DNA of 64,000 nucleotides, from NCBI GenBank assembly GCA_910577295.1, contig CAJTLS010000013.1, positions 3,022 to 67,021 on the forward strand, in the 5' to 3' direction. Shown one piece after another: positions 32,033 to 41,351 of this stretch (its first letter is position 1; every line of letters starts with the position of its first letter). Origin of the DNA: an uncultured Eubacterium sp. Lineage in GTDB: Bacteria > Bacillota > Clostridia > Lachnospirales > Lachnospiraceae. The position numbers and the translations under genes are program-made. The notes under the pieces are model-generated. The model saw only the letters and a program-made list of their open reading frames with translations, was not told where the DNA came from and searched no databases.

Positions 32033-32539
32033 ATGGCTTTATTACAGGAATGGCGTGATTATGCCTATAATGAAGAACTTCAAAATTCCAAAGAAGGGCA
32101 GCAGCTTTGGCAGAATTACTTTGAATTGGAAAAGGGAATTTACGAGCAGCTACTTACAAATCCCACTCAGGTAGTCGAGGGCACAGTGCAGGAACTGGCA
32201 GACAAATATGATGTTCCACTTTCCATGATGGTCGGATTTTTAGACGGCATTAACGACAGTTTGAAAGAAGCGAATCCCATTGAAGAAATGGAAGCAGATA
32301 CAAAAGTTAAAATTGATATTGATTCGGAAAAATTGTATTATAATATGGTAGAATGCAAAGCCGACTGGCTTTACAATTTACCACAATGGGAAGATATCCT
32401 TTCCGAAGACAGGCGCAAGGAGTTGTACAAACAGCAAAAAAGTTCCGGCACTATTCACAATGAAAACCGCAAAGTAGGACGAAATGACCCGTGCCCATGC
32501 GGCAGCGGCAAAAAATACAAACAGTGCTGCGGACGATAA
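32033..32539 (+). CDS. SEC-C metal-binding motif protein
   Basis: 168 residues with an all-helical N-terminal domain and a C-terminal SEC-C motif, RNDPCPCGSGKKYKQCCGR, which binds one zinc through CxC...C(C/H) ligands. The same motif ends SecA, but here it stands on an unrelated domain, as in many uncharacterised Firmicute proteins. ATG chosen because AGGAGG lies 8 nt upstream. A hairpin (AATAATAGCGGG/CCCGTTATTATT, about 32595-32634) follows and may be its terminator. Confidence 0.8.
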   Translation: MALLQEWRDYAYNEELQNSKEGQQLWQNYFELEKGIYEQLLTNPTQVVEGTVQELADKYDVPLSMMVGFLDGINDSLKEANPIEEMEADTKVKIDIDSEKLYYNMVECKADWLYNLPQWEDILSEDRRKELYKQQKSSGTIHNENRKVGRNDPCPCGSGKKYKQCCGR

Positions 32540-32655
32540 TCCGTTTTACAGACTCAACTAAAAATATTTTTATTGACATATTCAAATTGATACTAATAAT
32601 AGCGGGACAGGTAGACTGCCCCGTTATTATTATGCTTAAAAGAAAGGGAATATAA

Positions 32656-32856
32656 ATTCTTGTCGTTAGGATTTCCGCTTCCTTTCATCATAATTTCATT
32701 GATGAAAACGGACAAATTACTGACGGAGAAGTACAGGAACTACTGAACATTAAAAACACACGCTCCTATACGTTGATGAAAAAGATGGCCGATAAAGGTC
32801 TTGTCCTTATCAACGGCAGAGGTGTAAACAAGAAATATGTGAAGAATAAAAACTGA
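32656..32856 (+). pseudogene. C-terminal remnant of a helix-turn-helix/AlbA_2-type regulator
   Basis: The frame has no usable start but reads as a conserved C-terminus: ISASFHHNFIDENGQITDGE, LLNIKNTRSYTLMKKMADKG and LINGRGVNKKYV, the winged-helix end found in ATP-binding (AlbA_2/DUF4062-type) regulators and RecG-like proteins. The upstream part is missing. It is a gene fossil in an otherwise gene-free interval (32540-32883). Confidence 0.6.
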
Positions 32857-32883
32857 TACAGAAATAAATGCTGCCTTTCAAAA

Positions 32884-33102
32884 TTATGGCAGCCAGAATA
32901 ATAAATCAATTACGCAAATAAGAGTATCTTTTAGCTTACCGTTAGTTTTGCACAATTTAATAATTGCGCCTAAAAACAGATAAATACTAACAACCACAAT
33001 AACAGGCGCTATAATTTTGGTATCCTTTAATATGGTAAATGGAATGGCAAATAAAAGCAAGGATAAAACGATAAGTAAATAGTACAAACCTTGTTTTTTC
33101 AT
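32884..33102 (-). CDS. Small membrane protein, unknown function
   Basis: 72 residues with two to three hydrophobic helices (LYYLLIVLSLLLFAIPF, IIAPVIVVVSIYLFLGAII, CVIDLLFWLP). Start ATG at 33102 follows GAGGGTG at 6 nt; a longer frame upstream has no site. It follows a small lipoprotein gene at 32 bp and is likely co-transcribed. Family not recognised. Confidence 0.6.
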   Translation of the reverse strand: MKKQGLYYLLIVLSLLLFAIPFTILKDTKIIAPVIVVVSIYLFLGAIIKLCKTNGKLKDTLICVIDLLFWLP

Positions 33103-33134
33103 TAACCGCACCCTCTTTCCATACATTAATCGCC

Positions 33135-33512
33135 TCATTTCTTAAGCGTTATCTCAACCCCTTTGATTTCCCCTGACAGGGCGCCGTCATGGTATTTGAA
33201 TGTTATGGAATTGCTGCCGTCCAAATCGGAGACAATAATTCCCGTCTCCGTAGCGCTCCACTTCCCATTTTCGTCCAATCCAATCCCTCTTTTTTTCGTT
33301 ATCTTCCCTTTCGCCTCTATGTGCATAGAGATTTCCCCCAGAGAAGAAACTAACTGCTCTGCCGTTAGTTTGATACCGCTTGCCTTTCCGTCGCTTAACT
33401 TCCATTGACCGGTATAATCGGTTTTCTTTTCCGCAGCGCCGCAACCGGCAAAGACAGCGATAACTAGAGCCATTACAACGACCATTACAACATATGTTTT
33501 TTTCCCTGTCAT
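33135..33512 (-). CDS. Small lipoprotein
   Basis: 125 residues. Basic N-terminus, hydrophobic stretch and lipobox VFAGC (Cys at about residue 24) mark a membrane-anchored lipoprotein. The rest (YTGQWKLSDGKASGIKLTAEQL..., KYHDGALSGEIKGVEITLKK) looks like a small beta-barrel (lipocalin-like) domain found in clostridial lipoproteins of unknown role. ATG at 33512 follows GAGGTGG. Probably in one transcript with the membrane protein downstream. Confidence 0.7.
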   Translation of the reverse strand: MTGKKTYVVMVVVMALVIAVFAGCGAAEKKTDYTGQWKLSDGKASGIKLTAEQLVSSLGEISMHIEAKGKITKKRGIGLDENGKWSATETGIIVSDLDGSNSITFKYHDGALSGEIKGVEITLKK

Positions 33513-33578
33513 AAAACCCCACCTCTCTCTTAAAAAAAACGAAGCATCTTCTATCATTATAATATAACACGAAACTAC

Positions 33579-34430
33579 TTATTCATAAATTGCTTTTGCT
33601 ATCTCTACCTTATTCATTGAATACAAATGAATTCCATCGACTCCATGCGCCAAAAGGCCCTCCATCTGCCTTTTGGAATACTCCAGTCCCGCTTTCTTAA
33701 AGTCTGCCGGACTGTCTTTATACTTCTGAATCGCTTCTGTCAAATCTGCCGTAAGTTTTGTACCGGACATCTGTACAATATTTTTCACCTGTTTGATTGA
33801 TGTAATCGGCATCAGTCCCGGAAGCACGGGAACGTCAATTCCCGCCTTGCGGACTTCTTCCAAAAAACGGTAAAATACATCATTGTCATAGAAGAGCTGG
33901 GTAATCAGAAAATCTACCCCCTGCTCGACTTTCTCTTTTAAATGCGCGATATCCTCCTGTAAGTCTGCTGCTTCGGGGTGTATCTCCGGATAACAGGCTC
34001 CCGCAACGCTAAAATCATATGCTTTTTTGACATCCCTCGTCAAATCAGACGCATGCTCATAATATCTCTGTGAAAACTGCTCTTCGCTCATCCACTGCGG
34101 CTTATCCCCCCGCAATGCCAGTAAATTATGTATCCCATTGCGGTAAAGGTTGGTGAGGAAATTTTTTAAAAATAGTTCATCGGGTATTGCCGCACATGTC
34201 AAATGCGTAAGCGCTTCAATGCCGCATTGATTCTGAATATAGGAAGCAATGGCAAACGTGTTTTCCGCCGTATTGCCGCCTGCTCCATATGTTACAGATA
34301 TAAAACTCGGATGTAATGCCTTAAATTCATCCAACGCATCATAAATTACAGATACGTCGGCATCTTTCTTTGGCGGAAACACTTCGAGCGAATATGTCGG
34401 CCTGTTTTTATGGAATAAATCTTTTATCAT
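33579..34430 (-). CDS. metF: Methylenetetrahydrofolate reductase
   Basis: FAD-dependent reduction of 5,10-methylene-THF to 5-methyl-THF for methionine synthesis or the acetyl-CoA pathway. 283 residues, full length for the bacterial TIM-barrel enzyme. Visible: SLEVFPPK at the N-terminus with the catalytic Glu, SVTYGAGG, HLTC and the NLLALRGD folate/FAD region, and FLITQLFYDND. Its stop is 18 bp downstream of a GH51 gene's, in the same direction, but the functions are unrelated. Confidence 0.95.
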   Translation of the reverse strand: MIKDLFHKNRPTYSLEVFPPKKDADVSVIYDALDEFKALHPSFISVTYGAGGNTAENTFAIASYIQNQCGIEALTHLTCAAIPDELFLKNFLTNLYRNGIHNLLALRGDKPQWMSEEQFSQRYYEHASDLTRDVKKAYDFSVAGACYPEIHPEAADLQEDIAHLKEKVEQGVDFLITQLFYDNDVFYRFLEEVRKAGIDVPVLPGLMPITSIKQVKNIVQMSGTKLTADLTEAIQKYKDSPADFKKAGLEYSKRQMEGLLAHGVDGIHLYSMNKVEIAKAIYE

Positions 34431-34448
34431 TTCTTACTCTCCATCGTG

Positions 34449-35936
34449 CTAATTGTAAAAGCGAATCATATTATAAGAGTGCGGCTCCAATGTCACAACT
34501 CCCTCTGCAGCTCCGCTTCCTTTATGCGGTACAACATTATCCGGATGTTCTAACGAATTTGTCGCTTTCATATCATCATGGTTTAACACCATATGCTCTA
34601 CACACTTAAATTGTCCAAACTCTTCGAGATTCAGACTCACATCCATTTGCTCGTCCATGTTGCGGTTGACTGCAAATACTGTCAGCTCTCCCCGCTCCTC
34701 ATTATAGACAACCGAGCTGTCTACATATGGAATCGCATCACGTTCCCCTGCGGCGTAAGTTTCACTCTCTACATTCACTTCTACGGAAGTTCCCCTTCCA
34801 TAACGGCAGGCATACATAAATGGATAGAAAATGGTCTGCAGCCACATATCGCCGCCGTTCGCTGTCATAATCGGTGCAATTACATTGACAAGCTGCGCCA
34901 GACAGGCAATCTTTACACGGTCTGCATTTCTTATCAGCGTATTCAAAAGACAGCCGACTGCCAGAGCGTCTTCCATCGTGTAAATGTCCTCCAGCAGCGG
35001 CGGAGCAATTTGCCATTTCTCCTGCTTCTTATCCTGCTCGGCAGAATGGAACCAGATATTCCACTCGTCAAAGGATAAATAAATATCCTTATCGCTCTTT
35101 TTCTCTTCTTTTATCTTATCGCAGATTGCTCCGACTTTCTTAATGAAATCTTCCATATCCATAGAACAACTCAGATACTTAGCCGTATCATCATCCGGAT
35201 TACCGTAATACTCATGCATAGAAAGATAATCAATATGCTCGTACGCCTCGCGGAGCACCGTCTCTTCCCACTCTCCAAACGTTGGCATATTCTGATGTGA
35301 ACTGCCGCAGGCTACAAGCTCAATCGAATCATCGACCCACTTCATAATCTTTGCCGCCTCGCAAGCCGTTCTCGCATACTCGGTCGCCGTCTTGTGGCAA
35401 ATCTGCCATGGGCCATCCATTTCATTTCCCAAACACCATGTATGTATGGCAAACGGTTTATCGAAACCATTTTCCCTTCGCATGTTGGCATAATAAGTAT
35501 CTGTCACCGCATTACAATATTCCACTACCTGACCGGCCTCCTCCGGCCCTCTTGTGCCAAGATTGACGGCCATCATAATCTCCGTGTCAACCCGTTTTGC
35601 CCATTCCTGAAATTCGTCAATTCCTACCTCGTTCGTCTCTACCGAACTCCATGCCAGCTCCATGCGGTGCGGACGCTTTGCCTTATCTCCTGTGCCATCT
35701 TCCCAATGATAGCCGGATACGAAGTTACCGCCCGGATAACGAACCATCGGAATCTCCATCTCTTTAATCACTTTCATAACATCCTGACGAAATCCCATAT
35801 CGTCTGCTGTCGCATGCTCCGGCTCATATATGCCATGATAAACGGCGCGCCCCAGATGTTCAATAAATGAACTGTACAGTCTCTTATCAATTTGGCTAAT
35901 TGTCTTATTTTTATTTGCACTAATCTTTGCTTTCAT
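34449..35936 (-). CDS. abfA: Alpha-L-arabinofuranosidase, GH51
   Basis: Intracellular enzyme removing arabinofuranosyl groups from arabinoxylan or arabinan oligosaccharides. 495 residues, normal for bacterial GH51, no signal peptide. Acid/base Glu in CLGNEMDGPWQ (about 172) and nucleophile Glu in LSFDEWNIWF (about 290) are visible, with the N-terminal SSFIEHLGRAVYHGIYEP signature. It lies 52 bp after a GH10 xylanase gene in the same direction, making an arabinoxylan-degrading pair. Confidence 0.95.
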   Translation of the reverse strand: MKAKISANKNKTISQIDKRLYSSFIEHLGRAVYHGIYEPEHATADDMGFRQDVMKVIKEMEIPMVRYPGGNFVSGYHWEDGTGDKAKRPHRMELAWSSVETNEVGIDEFQEWAKRVDTEIMMAVNLGTRGPEEAGQVVEYCNAVTDTYYANMRRENGFDKPFAIHTWCLGNEMDGPWQICHKTATEYARTACEAAKIMKWVDDSIELVACGSSHQNMPTFGEWEETVLREAYEHIDYLSMHEYYGNPDDDTAKYLSCSMDMEDFIKKVGAICDKIKEEKKSDKDIYLSFDEWNIWFHSAEQDKKQEKWQIAPPLLEDIYTMEDALAVGCLLNTLIRNADRVKIACLAQLVNVIAPIMTANGGDMWLQTIFYPFMYACRYGRGTSVEVNVESETYAAGERDAIPYVDSSVVYNEERGELTVFAVNRNMDEQMDVSLNLEEFGQFKCVEHMVLNHDDMKATNSLEHPDNVVPHKGSGAAEGVVTLEPHSYNMIRFYN

Positions 35937-35988
35937 CTATTCATTCCTCTTTTCTTTCTTTGTAAAGCAGCGCGGTACAACCCCGTCA

Positions 35989-37266
35989 CTACTTCTTTTC
36001 GCCTACTTCCCGAATACGGTAAAAAGCCTCTTTCGGCTTGCATTCCTTATCCCATACATACAGACACTGAACACAGTCGTCATACAGCGGATAATCATCA
36101 CAGATACCAAAGATTGACACACTTGTAATGTTGCACTTGCCGCCGCCTGCGGTGTCCATCCTCTTTAACAGCTCAAACATTTCCTGATAGCGGTCGGCTT
36201 GACGTTTCAGCGATTGTTCATCCCGTTCTCCGGTGTCCTCATCAATCTTAAAACTCAGTTCCGTAATCTGGATTTCCAAACCAAGTTCCGCATACTTATT
36301 TAAACATGTCTCAAAGCTGTCTACGGAATCACCGGACAATTCATCGGGATTATATAAATCTACGGTAGGCTGAAGACCAAGACCATCAATGAGTCCTTTT
36401 TCTTTTAATCCTTTGGCAAGATTAAATATATTCTCACACTTGGCAGGATTGTATACGTTATAGTCATTGTAGATTAATTTCACATCTTTATCCGCATATT
36501 TTCTTGCGTACTCAAAAGCCTTTTCTACATAATCCGGCCCCATCACTGCATGCCAGAAATTGTCTCCACCATTAAACATCGCACGACAATTCCAATCAAC
36601 GGAAGTATCGCCCGTACCATCGTCCACACATTCATTTACAACATCCCAGCAATAGATAACGCTGGGATAATTTTTCTGACAATACTCCAATACGCCTTTT
36701 ATGTAATTCTCCATGCGTTTTGCCATTACTTTCTTACTGACATATCCTTTTTTCTCATCATAATTCTTTTTAAAGAACCATTCCGGCGTCTGATTGTGCC
36801 AGACAAGCGTGTGACCACGCATCTTAATACCATTCTCCTGACAGAACTTCAGACTTTCCTCGCACGAGTCAAAATTCAATGTCACCTCGGTAATATCAGA
36901 CTTTCCCTTGCCGGATTTGATGCATTTTTTTTCATCTAAGAGATAACATGGTTTCATTAAGTTGCTGAGTGTAGTGGAATCATAGTGCTTCTTCAATACT
37001 GCCGCCATACCCTCGTGATGAATGGCAGCCGTCTCCTTATCCGTGCCGTTTATCGCTGCTCCCATCATAAAGTAATCCGCATAAATATCCTTGAGAGCCG
37101 GGCCATCGGTATCACTGATTTCACGCCCTGTTACCTGCGTTTGTTCTACCGCCTGTCCGCTGCTCGTCGACGCATTCTGTTCTTTACCTGACTTTTCCTC
37201 TGCAGAACAGGCAACAAGCGCCAACACAAGAAGTACACATATGCTAAGCCTTACAAACTGTTTCAT
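35989..37266 (-). CDS. GH10 endo-1,4-beta-xylanase lipoprotein
   Basis: 425 residues. Signal peptide with lipobox LVAC (Cys at about 20), then a Ser/Gln-rich spacer and a single GH10 barrel. Motifs: GHTLVWHNQTPEWFF (about 140), acid/base Glu in WDVVNECVDDG (about 210) and nucleophile Glu in LEIQITELSFKID (about 330). The lipid anchor would hold it at the outer face of the membrane. The ATG at 37266 was chosen (GGAGG about 10 nt upstream) because it begins the signal peptide; it overlaps the acyltransferase gene's end by 23 bp. Confidence 0.93.
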   Translation of the reverse strand: MKQFVRLSICVLLVLALVACSAEEKSGKEQNASTSSGQAVEQTQVTGREISDTDGPALKDIYADYFMMGAAINGTDKETAAIHHEGMAAVLKKHYDSTTLSNLMKPCYLLDEKKCIKSGKGKSDITEVTLNFDSCEESLKFCQENGIKMRGHTLVWHNQTPEWFFKKNYDEKKGYVSKKVMAKRMENYIKGVLEYCQKNYPSVIYCWDVVNECVDDGTGDTSVDWNCRAMFNGGDNFWHAVMGPDYVEKAFEYARKYADKDVKLIYNDYNVYNPAKCENIFNLAKGLKEKGLIDGLGLQPTVDLYNPDELSGDSVDSFETCLNKYAELGLEIQITELSFKIDEDTGERDEQSLKRQADRYQEMFELLKRMDTAGGGKCNITSVSIFGICDDYPLYDDCVQCLYVWDKECKPKEAFYRIREVGEKK

Positions 37267-38494
37267 TTTCCTTCTTCCTCCTCTTTTCATACCATCGTTT
37301 TATCCAGCGCGCGGCCGGACGCTCCACGACATAGGTCATAAAAATCGCCACGGCAATGCTAAGCACAATACAGAGAAGCGTATACTTCCACTGCCATGCA
37401 ACATCGCCGGTCTGATTAGGCAGTTCCTCCCCCTCCCAATCCGGAATACGGAACTCTTTTAATTTGACCGCTATGTACTGATGACAAATATATAAATTAA
37501 AGGAAATGCCCGCCAGAAACTTCATAACACGATTATCCCAGATTTTTCGGAACCACGGCAGGGCAACAATCGCACTGGCCACGATAAGCAGAAAGAGCAG
37601 GGATAGAAGATAACGGTTATTTACCTGCCACCTCGTCTCCTCTCCGCATGTCATGCGCCAATCGCAGAACCGCCAGAATATCATGATACCGCCAACCGTC
37701 ATTATGATTCCGGCAATTCCCTCTGCCGTCGTTCTCTTCTTCCGTTTCTTGGCGTAGAGCACATACAGCCACGCCCCGAGCATTCCATTGGCATAGACGC
37801 TGAAAAACGTGAGCGTATGATTGACATAGAGCGACTGGTTTATCGTCGCAAAATGGGCGCTGATAAAGTAACTGCTCAACAATCCGATGGCCGTCATTCC
37901 GACATATGTAAGTATCGGCTGCTTGCGGAAAAACTTCGCTAACAGCGGAAAAATAAGATAAAACTGCACTTCCACACCAATTGTCCACAGTACGCCGTTT
38001 AAGTGTGTTCCCTGAATCAACTCACTAAACAAATTTTGGGTAAAAGTCAGGTGGCTGACAATATCTTTTCCCATCAGGCTAAAATCATTGCCGTATTCTC
38101 CTAATGGAAGTGCAAAAAACAACAGAACTATAAGAAGCGATACATAATAGGATGGAACGATGCGTGCCACACGTTTCATATAAAACTCACCGCATGTACC
38201 TGTCTTTCCGCCCAATACCATCTCTCTAGCATAAGGAAGAAACAGGCAAAAACCGGAAAGCAAAATCATCATATCTACTAAAATGCTGCCATTGCGCACT
38301 AACCAATCCAGATTAACCTCTCCTGCTATCGGCATCAGCCATGACTGCTGCCATATGTGATACCATGCAATAATCAAAATCGCTATCGCGCGTATACCGT
38401 CTAAAACACCGATATAATGTACATCATACTCTCCCGTCGGCAGAACGGGAGATTTCTGTTTCCGTTCCTTTTGTTTCTTCTGACTGCGTTTCAT
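37244..38494 (-). CDS. Membrane acyltransferase (acyltransferase_3 family)
   Basis: 416 residues, about ten membrane helices. The family signature is RAIAILIIAWYHIWQQ near the N-terminus (catalytic His), with RIVPSYY near residue 115 and GVLWTIGVEVQFYLIFPL near 170. Such enzymes transfer acetyl or succinyl groups to polysaccharides or glycolipids. It is placed directly before, and overlaps, the xylanase gene. The acceptor is unknown. Confidence 0.88.
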   Translation of the reverse strand: MKRSQKKQKERKQKSPVLPTGEYDVHYIGVLDGIRAIAILIIAWYHIWQQSWLMPIAGEVNLDWLVRNGSILVDMMILLSGFCLFLPYAREMVLGGKTGTCGEFYMKRVARIVPSYYVSLLIVLLFFALPLGEYGNDFSLMGKDIVSHLTFTQNLFSELIQGTHLNGVLWTIGVEVQFYLIFPLLAKFFRKQPILTYVGMTAIGLLSSYFISAHFATINQSLYVNHTLTFFSVYANGMLGAWLYVLYAKKRKKRTTAEGIAGIIMTVGGIMIFWRFCDWRMTCGEETRWQVNNRYLLSLLFLLIVASAIVALPWFRKIWDNRVMKFLAGISFNLYICHQYIAVKLKEFRIPDWEGEELPNQTGDVAWQWKYTLLCIVLSIAVAIFMTYVVERPAARWIKRWYEKRRKKENETVCKA

Positions 38495-38511
38495 CCGTAC
38501 TTTTATCCTCC

Positions 38512-39489
38512 CTATGCCAAAGCGGCAGTAATAATTGCCATTGAATATACTTCCGAAGCATTGCAGCCACGCGACAAATCATTTACCGGAGCATTTAATC
38601 CGAGCATGACCGGCCCATAGGCGTCAAAATTTCCCATGCGCTGCGCAATCTTATAACCGATATTACCCGAGCTGATATCCGGGAAAATAAATGTGTTGGC
38701 GCAACCTGCCACTTCATTACCCGGACACTTTGTTCTTGCCACACGAGGCGATACCGCAGCATCAAACTGAATCTCGCCGACCATTGGAATATGCGGAGCC
38801 AGTTTCTTTGCCCGCTCTGCAGCATTGCGCATCTTATCAACATCCTCGCCTGCACCGGAGCCAAACGTGGAATAGCTCAGAAATGCCACTTTCGGATCAA
38901 TTCCAAAAGTTCTTGCACATTCTGCACAGTCCAATGCAATCTCCACCAATTCATCTTCGGTCGGCTTAATATTGATAGCGCAGTCTCCCATCGCCAGCAC
39001 CGTATTTCCTCCGGTTGCCGACTCGCGAACTAAAATAAAACAGGATGCCACAATATTTTTGCCCGGTTTTGTCTTAATAATCTGCAGCGCCGGCCTTACG
39101 GTATCGGCTGTCGAATACGTCGCACCGCCTAAAAGAGCATCTGCCTTTCCCATCTTCACCAACATCGTTCCAAAATAATTGGCCTGCCGACAAGTTTCCT
39201 TTGCCTTTTCTAACGTCATTCCTTTGTTCTTGCGGATTTCATAAAGGCACTCTGCCATCTCGTCAATCTCTTCATACTCCAACGGGTCTAAAATCACCGC
39301 GCCGCGAATATTAAATGCGCTCTCTTCCGCTGCCTTTGCAATTTCATCTTTATTTCCTACGAGAATCGGTGACAAAAATGTTCCTGCAAGTAAGCGGGAT
39401 GCCGCTTCCAGAATACGAGGGTCACTACCTTCCGTAAATACAATTTTCTTTGGATTCTTTTTCAAAATATCAATCAATTCTCCGAACAT
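38512..39489 (-). CDS. pta: Phosphate acetyltransferase
   Basis: Converts acetyl-CoA and phosphate to acetyl phosphate. 325 residues, the short single-domain Pta typical of Firmicutes. Visible: KIVFTEGSDPRILEAA, GGATYSTADTVRPALQIIKTKPG, and the C-terminal IFPDISSGNIGYKIAQRMGNFDAYGPV with the catalytic region. ackA is not adjacent in this window, unlike the usual pta-ackA pair. A promoter is visible at 39526-39553. Confidence 0.95.
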   Translation of the reverse strand: MFGELIDILKKNPKKIVFTEGSDPRILEAASRLLAGTFLSPILVGNKDEIAKAAEESAFNIRGAVILDPLEYEEIDEMAECLYEIRKNKGMTLEKAKETCRQANYFGTMLVKMGKADALLGGATYSTADTVRPALQIIKTKPGKNIVASCFILVRESATGGNTVLAMGDCAINIKPTEDELVEIALDCAECARTFGIDPKVAFLSYSTFGSGAGEDVDKMRNAAERAKKLAPHIPMVGEIQFDAAVSPRVARTKCPGNEVAGCANTFIFPDISSGNIGYKIAQRMGNFDAYGPVMLGLNAPVNDLSRGCNASEVYSMAIITAALA

Positions 39490-39525
39490 ATTTCTTTTGT
39501 CCTCCCTTTCATTTATCTATTTCTA

Positions 39526-39553
39526 ATCATACTATTTTTTCCGTAAAAAACAA
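39526..39553 (-). promoter_or_regulatory. Promoter of pta
   Basis: Minus strand: TTGTTT (39548-39553), 16 bp, TATGAT (39526-39531); the start site would be about 30 nt before the ATG, with GGGAGG between. Confidence 0.5.
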
Positions 39554-39608
39554 GTAGTTTTTCATAAACTTTTTAAGTATCTTTTGACGGGTTACTGCAG
39601 ATCCAGAA

Positions 39609-41291
39609 TCACTCTTCCTCCTCCCCATCCTCATTATCGAGTTGGCCTAACATACTAATAGCAATATTTTCACAATGGTCTGCTACCCTCTCAAAATTAA
39701 TGGATAATTCATTCATAAAAATGCCTATTTCAGGGGAACATTTTTCTTTTTTCGCCCTTTTCAAATTCTGTTTTTTCACTTTTTTATTCAGCGCGTCTAT
39801 TCTTTCCTCCATAGAATCTATCGCGCGCGCGCCGTCTGTATCCCTTTGCACAAAGGCGTCCACTGTCACACTGACAATATTTTGTATTTCTGCCGTATAT
39901 ACTTTCAGCTCTTTCCTCGTTTTCTTTGGCCATATAGCCCCGGACTTGGCTATCTTGGCCGACTCATCCGCAATATTGCACGCATGGTCACTCATTCTCT
40001 CAAAATCCCGAATGCAGTATAACAGCATATTGCAATCATCGCTATTTTCCGGCAGTAAATTTTGCATTGATATTTTGTGCAGATATTCCGTCAGCTCCCG
40101 CTCATAGCGGTTAATTTTTTCTTCCGTCTGCTTCACCTTTTTTCGCTTATTTCCATCAAGAACATCGGCCAGCGCTGTCGTCACATTTTCCTGCGCCAGC
40201 CGCGCCATCTCATTCACCGAATGCCGGCACTGCTCTAAAGCCAGCGCCGGCGTCTCCAGAAAACGGACATCCAGTCTGGCAAATTCACTATCTCTCTCGT
40301 CTTCCCCTGCCTGAACGGTCAGCACCGCTAATTTCTCAAGACCGTTGGCAAACGGAAGTAACAGTATAGTCGCGCCTATATTGAACAGACTGTGTACAAC
40401 CGCAATGCCTGCTGCATTTGCAGGCACCCCCATAAACGCAAAGTGCAAAATCATATTGAGTCCGTAAAAAGCAAGTATAAACACTACAGTTCCTATCACA
40501 TTGAAATACAGATGGACAATCGCCGCACGCTTGGCATTCTTTCCAGCTCCGATAGACGATAGTATCGCGGTAACACAGGTTCCTATATTTTGTCCCATAA
40601 TTATTGGTATGGCTGTCGCATAAGTGACGCTACCCGTCGCACACAAAGCCTGTAAAATACCTATCGAGGCCGACGAACTTTGTATAATGGCAGTCAGCAG
40701 TGTCCCCGCCAGCATTCCTAATATCGGATTTGAGAACATCGTCAGCATTCCGGTAAACTCCGGCACCTCTGCCAGCGGTTTCACAGCCCCGCTCATCGTC
40801 TCCATACCAAACATCAACACTGCAAATCCGATAAATATGGCCCCGACATCTCTTCGTTTATCTTGTCCCGCCCTCATAATCAGGATAATGCCGACCAGCG
40901 CCAGCAACGGTGTAAAGGAAGACGGTTTCAACAGACGAATAAAGAAGTTCTGGCTTTCTATTCCCGTTAAACTGAGCAGCCATGAGGTCATCGTAGTGCC
41001 GATATTGGCTCCCATAATCACTCCTACTGCCTGCCCCAGTTTCATAATACCGGAGTTTACAAACCCCACTACCGTTACCGTCGTAGCAGAAGACGACTGT
41101 ATTACTGCCGTTATTCCCGCACCTAAAAGTACGGCTTTCAAACGATTATCCGTAAGGCGCTCTAATATCCGCTCCAAACGTCCGCCGGATATTTTAGCCA
41201 GCCCCTCTCCCATAATATGCATTCCATATAGAAAAAAAGACAGACCTCCAACTAGAGATATTGCCTGAAAAAAGATTTCGGAAAGATTCAT
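39609..41291 (-). CDS. Na+/phosphate cotransporter with PhoU-like C-terminal domain
   Basis: 560 residues. The two inverted membrane repeats carry the substrate motif QSSSA twice (QSSSATTVTVVGFVNSG near 65 and QSSSASIGILQAL near 205), the mark of the NptA/YjbB phosphate transport family. Residues about 340-540 form a PhoU-type helical bundle (CIRDFERMSDHACNIAD and FERVADHCENIA), which often gates or senses phosphate. Located alone between pta and an ABC exporter gene. Confidence 0.92.
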   Translation of the reverse strand: MNLSEIFFQAISLVGGLSFFLYGMHIMGEGLAKISGGRLERILERLTDNRLKAVLLGAGITAVIQSSSATTVTVVGFVNSGIMKLGQAVGVIMGANIGTTMTSWLLSLTGIESQNFFIRLLKPSSFTPLLALVGIILIMRAGQDKRRDVGAIFIGFAVLMFGMETMSGAVKPLAEVPEFTGMLTMFSNPILGMLAGTLLTAIIQSSSASIGILQALCATGSVTYATAIPIIMGQNIGTCVTAILSSIGAGKNAKRAAIVHLYFNVIGTVVFILAFYGLNMILHFAFMGVPANAAGIAVVHSLFNIGATILLLPFANGLEKLAVLTVQAGEDERDSEFARLDVRFLETPALALEQCRHSVNEMARLAQENVTTALADVLDGNKRKKVKQTEEKINRYERELTEYLHKISMQNLLPENSDDCNMLLYCIRDFERMSDHACNIADESAKIAKSGAIWPKKTRKELKVYTAEIQNIVSVTVDAFVQRDTDGARAIDSMEERIDALNKKVKKQNLKRAKKEKCSPEIGIFMNELSINFERVADHCENIAISMLGQLDNEDGEEEE

Positions 41292-41351
41292 ACACCTACG
41301 CCTCCTTAAAGCTTTGGACCCTGTTATCCTATAGTATTGTTAAAAATATAC

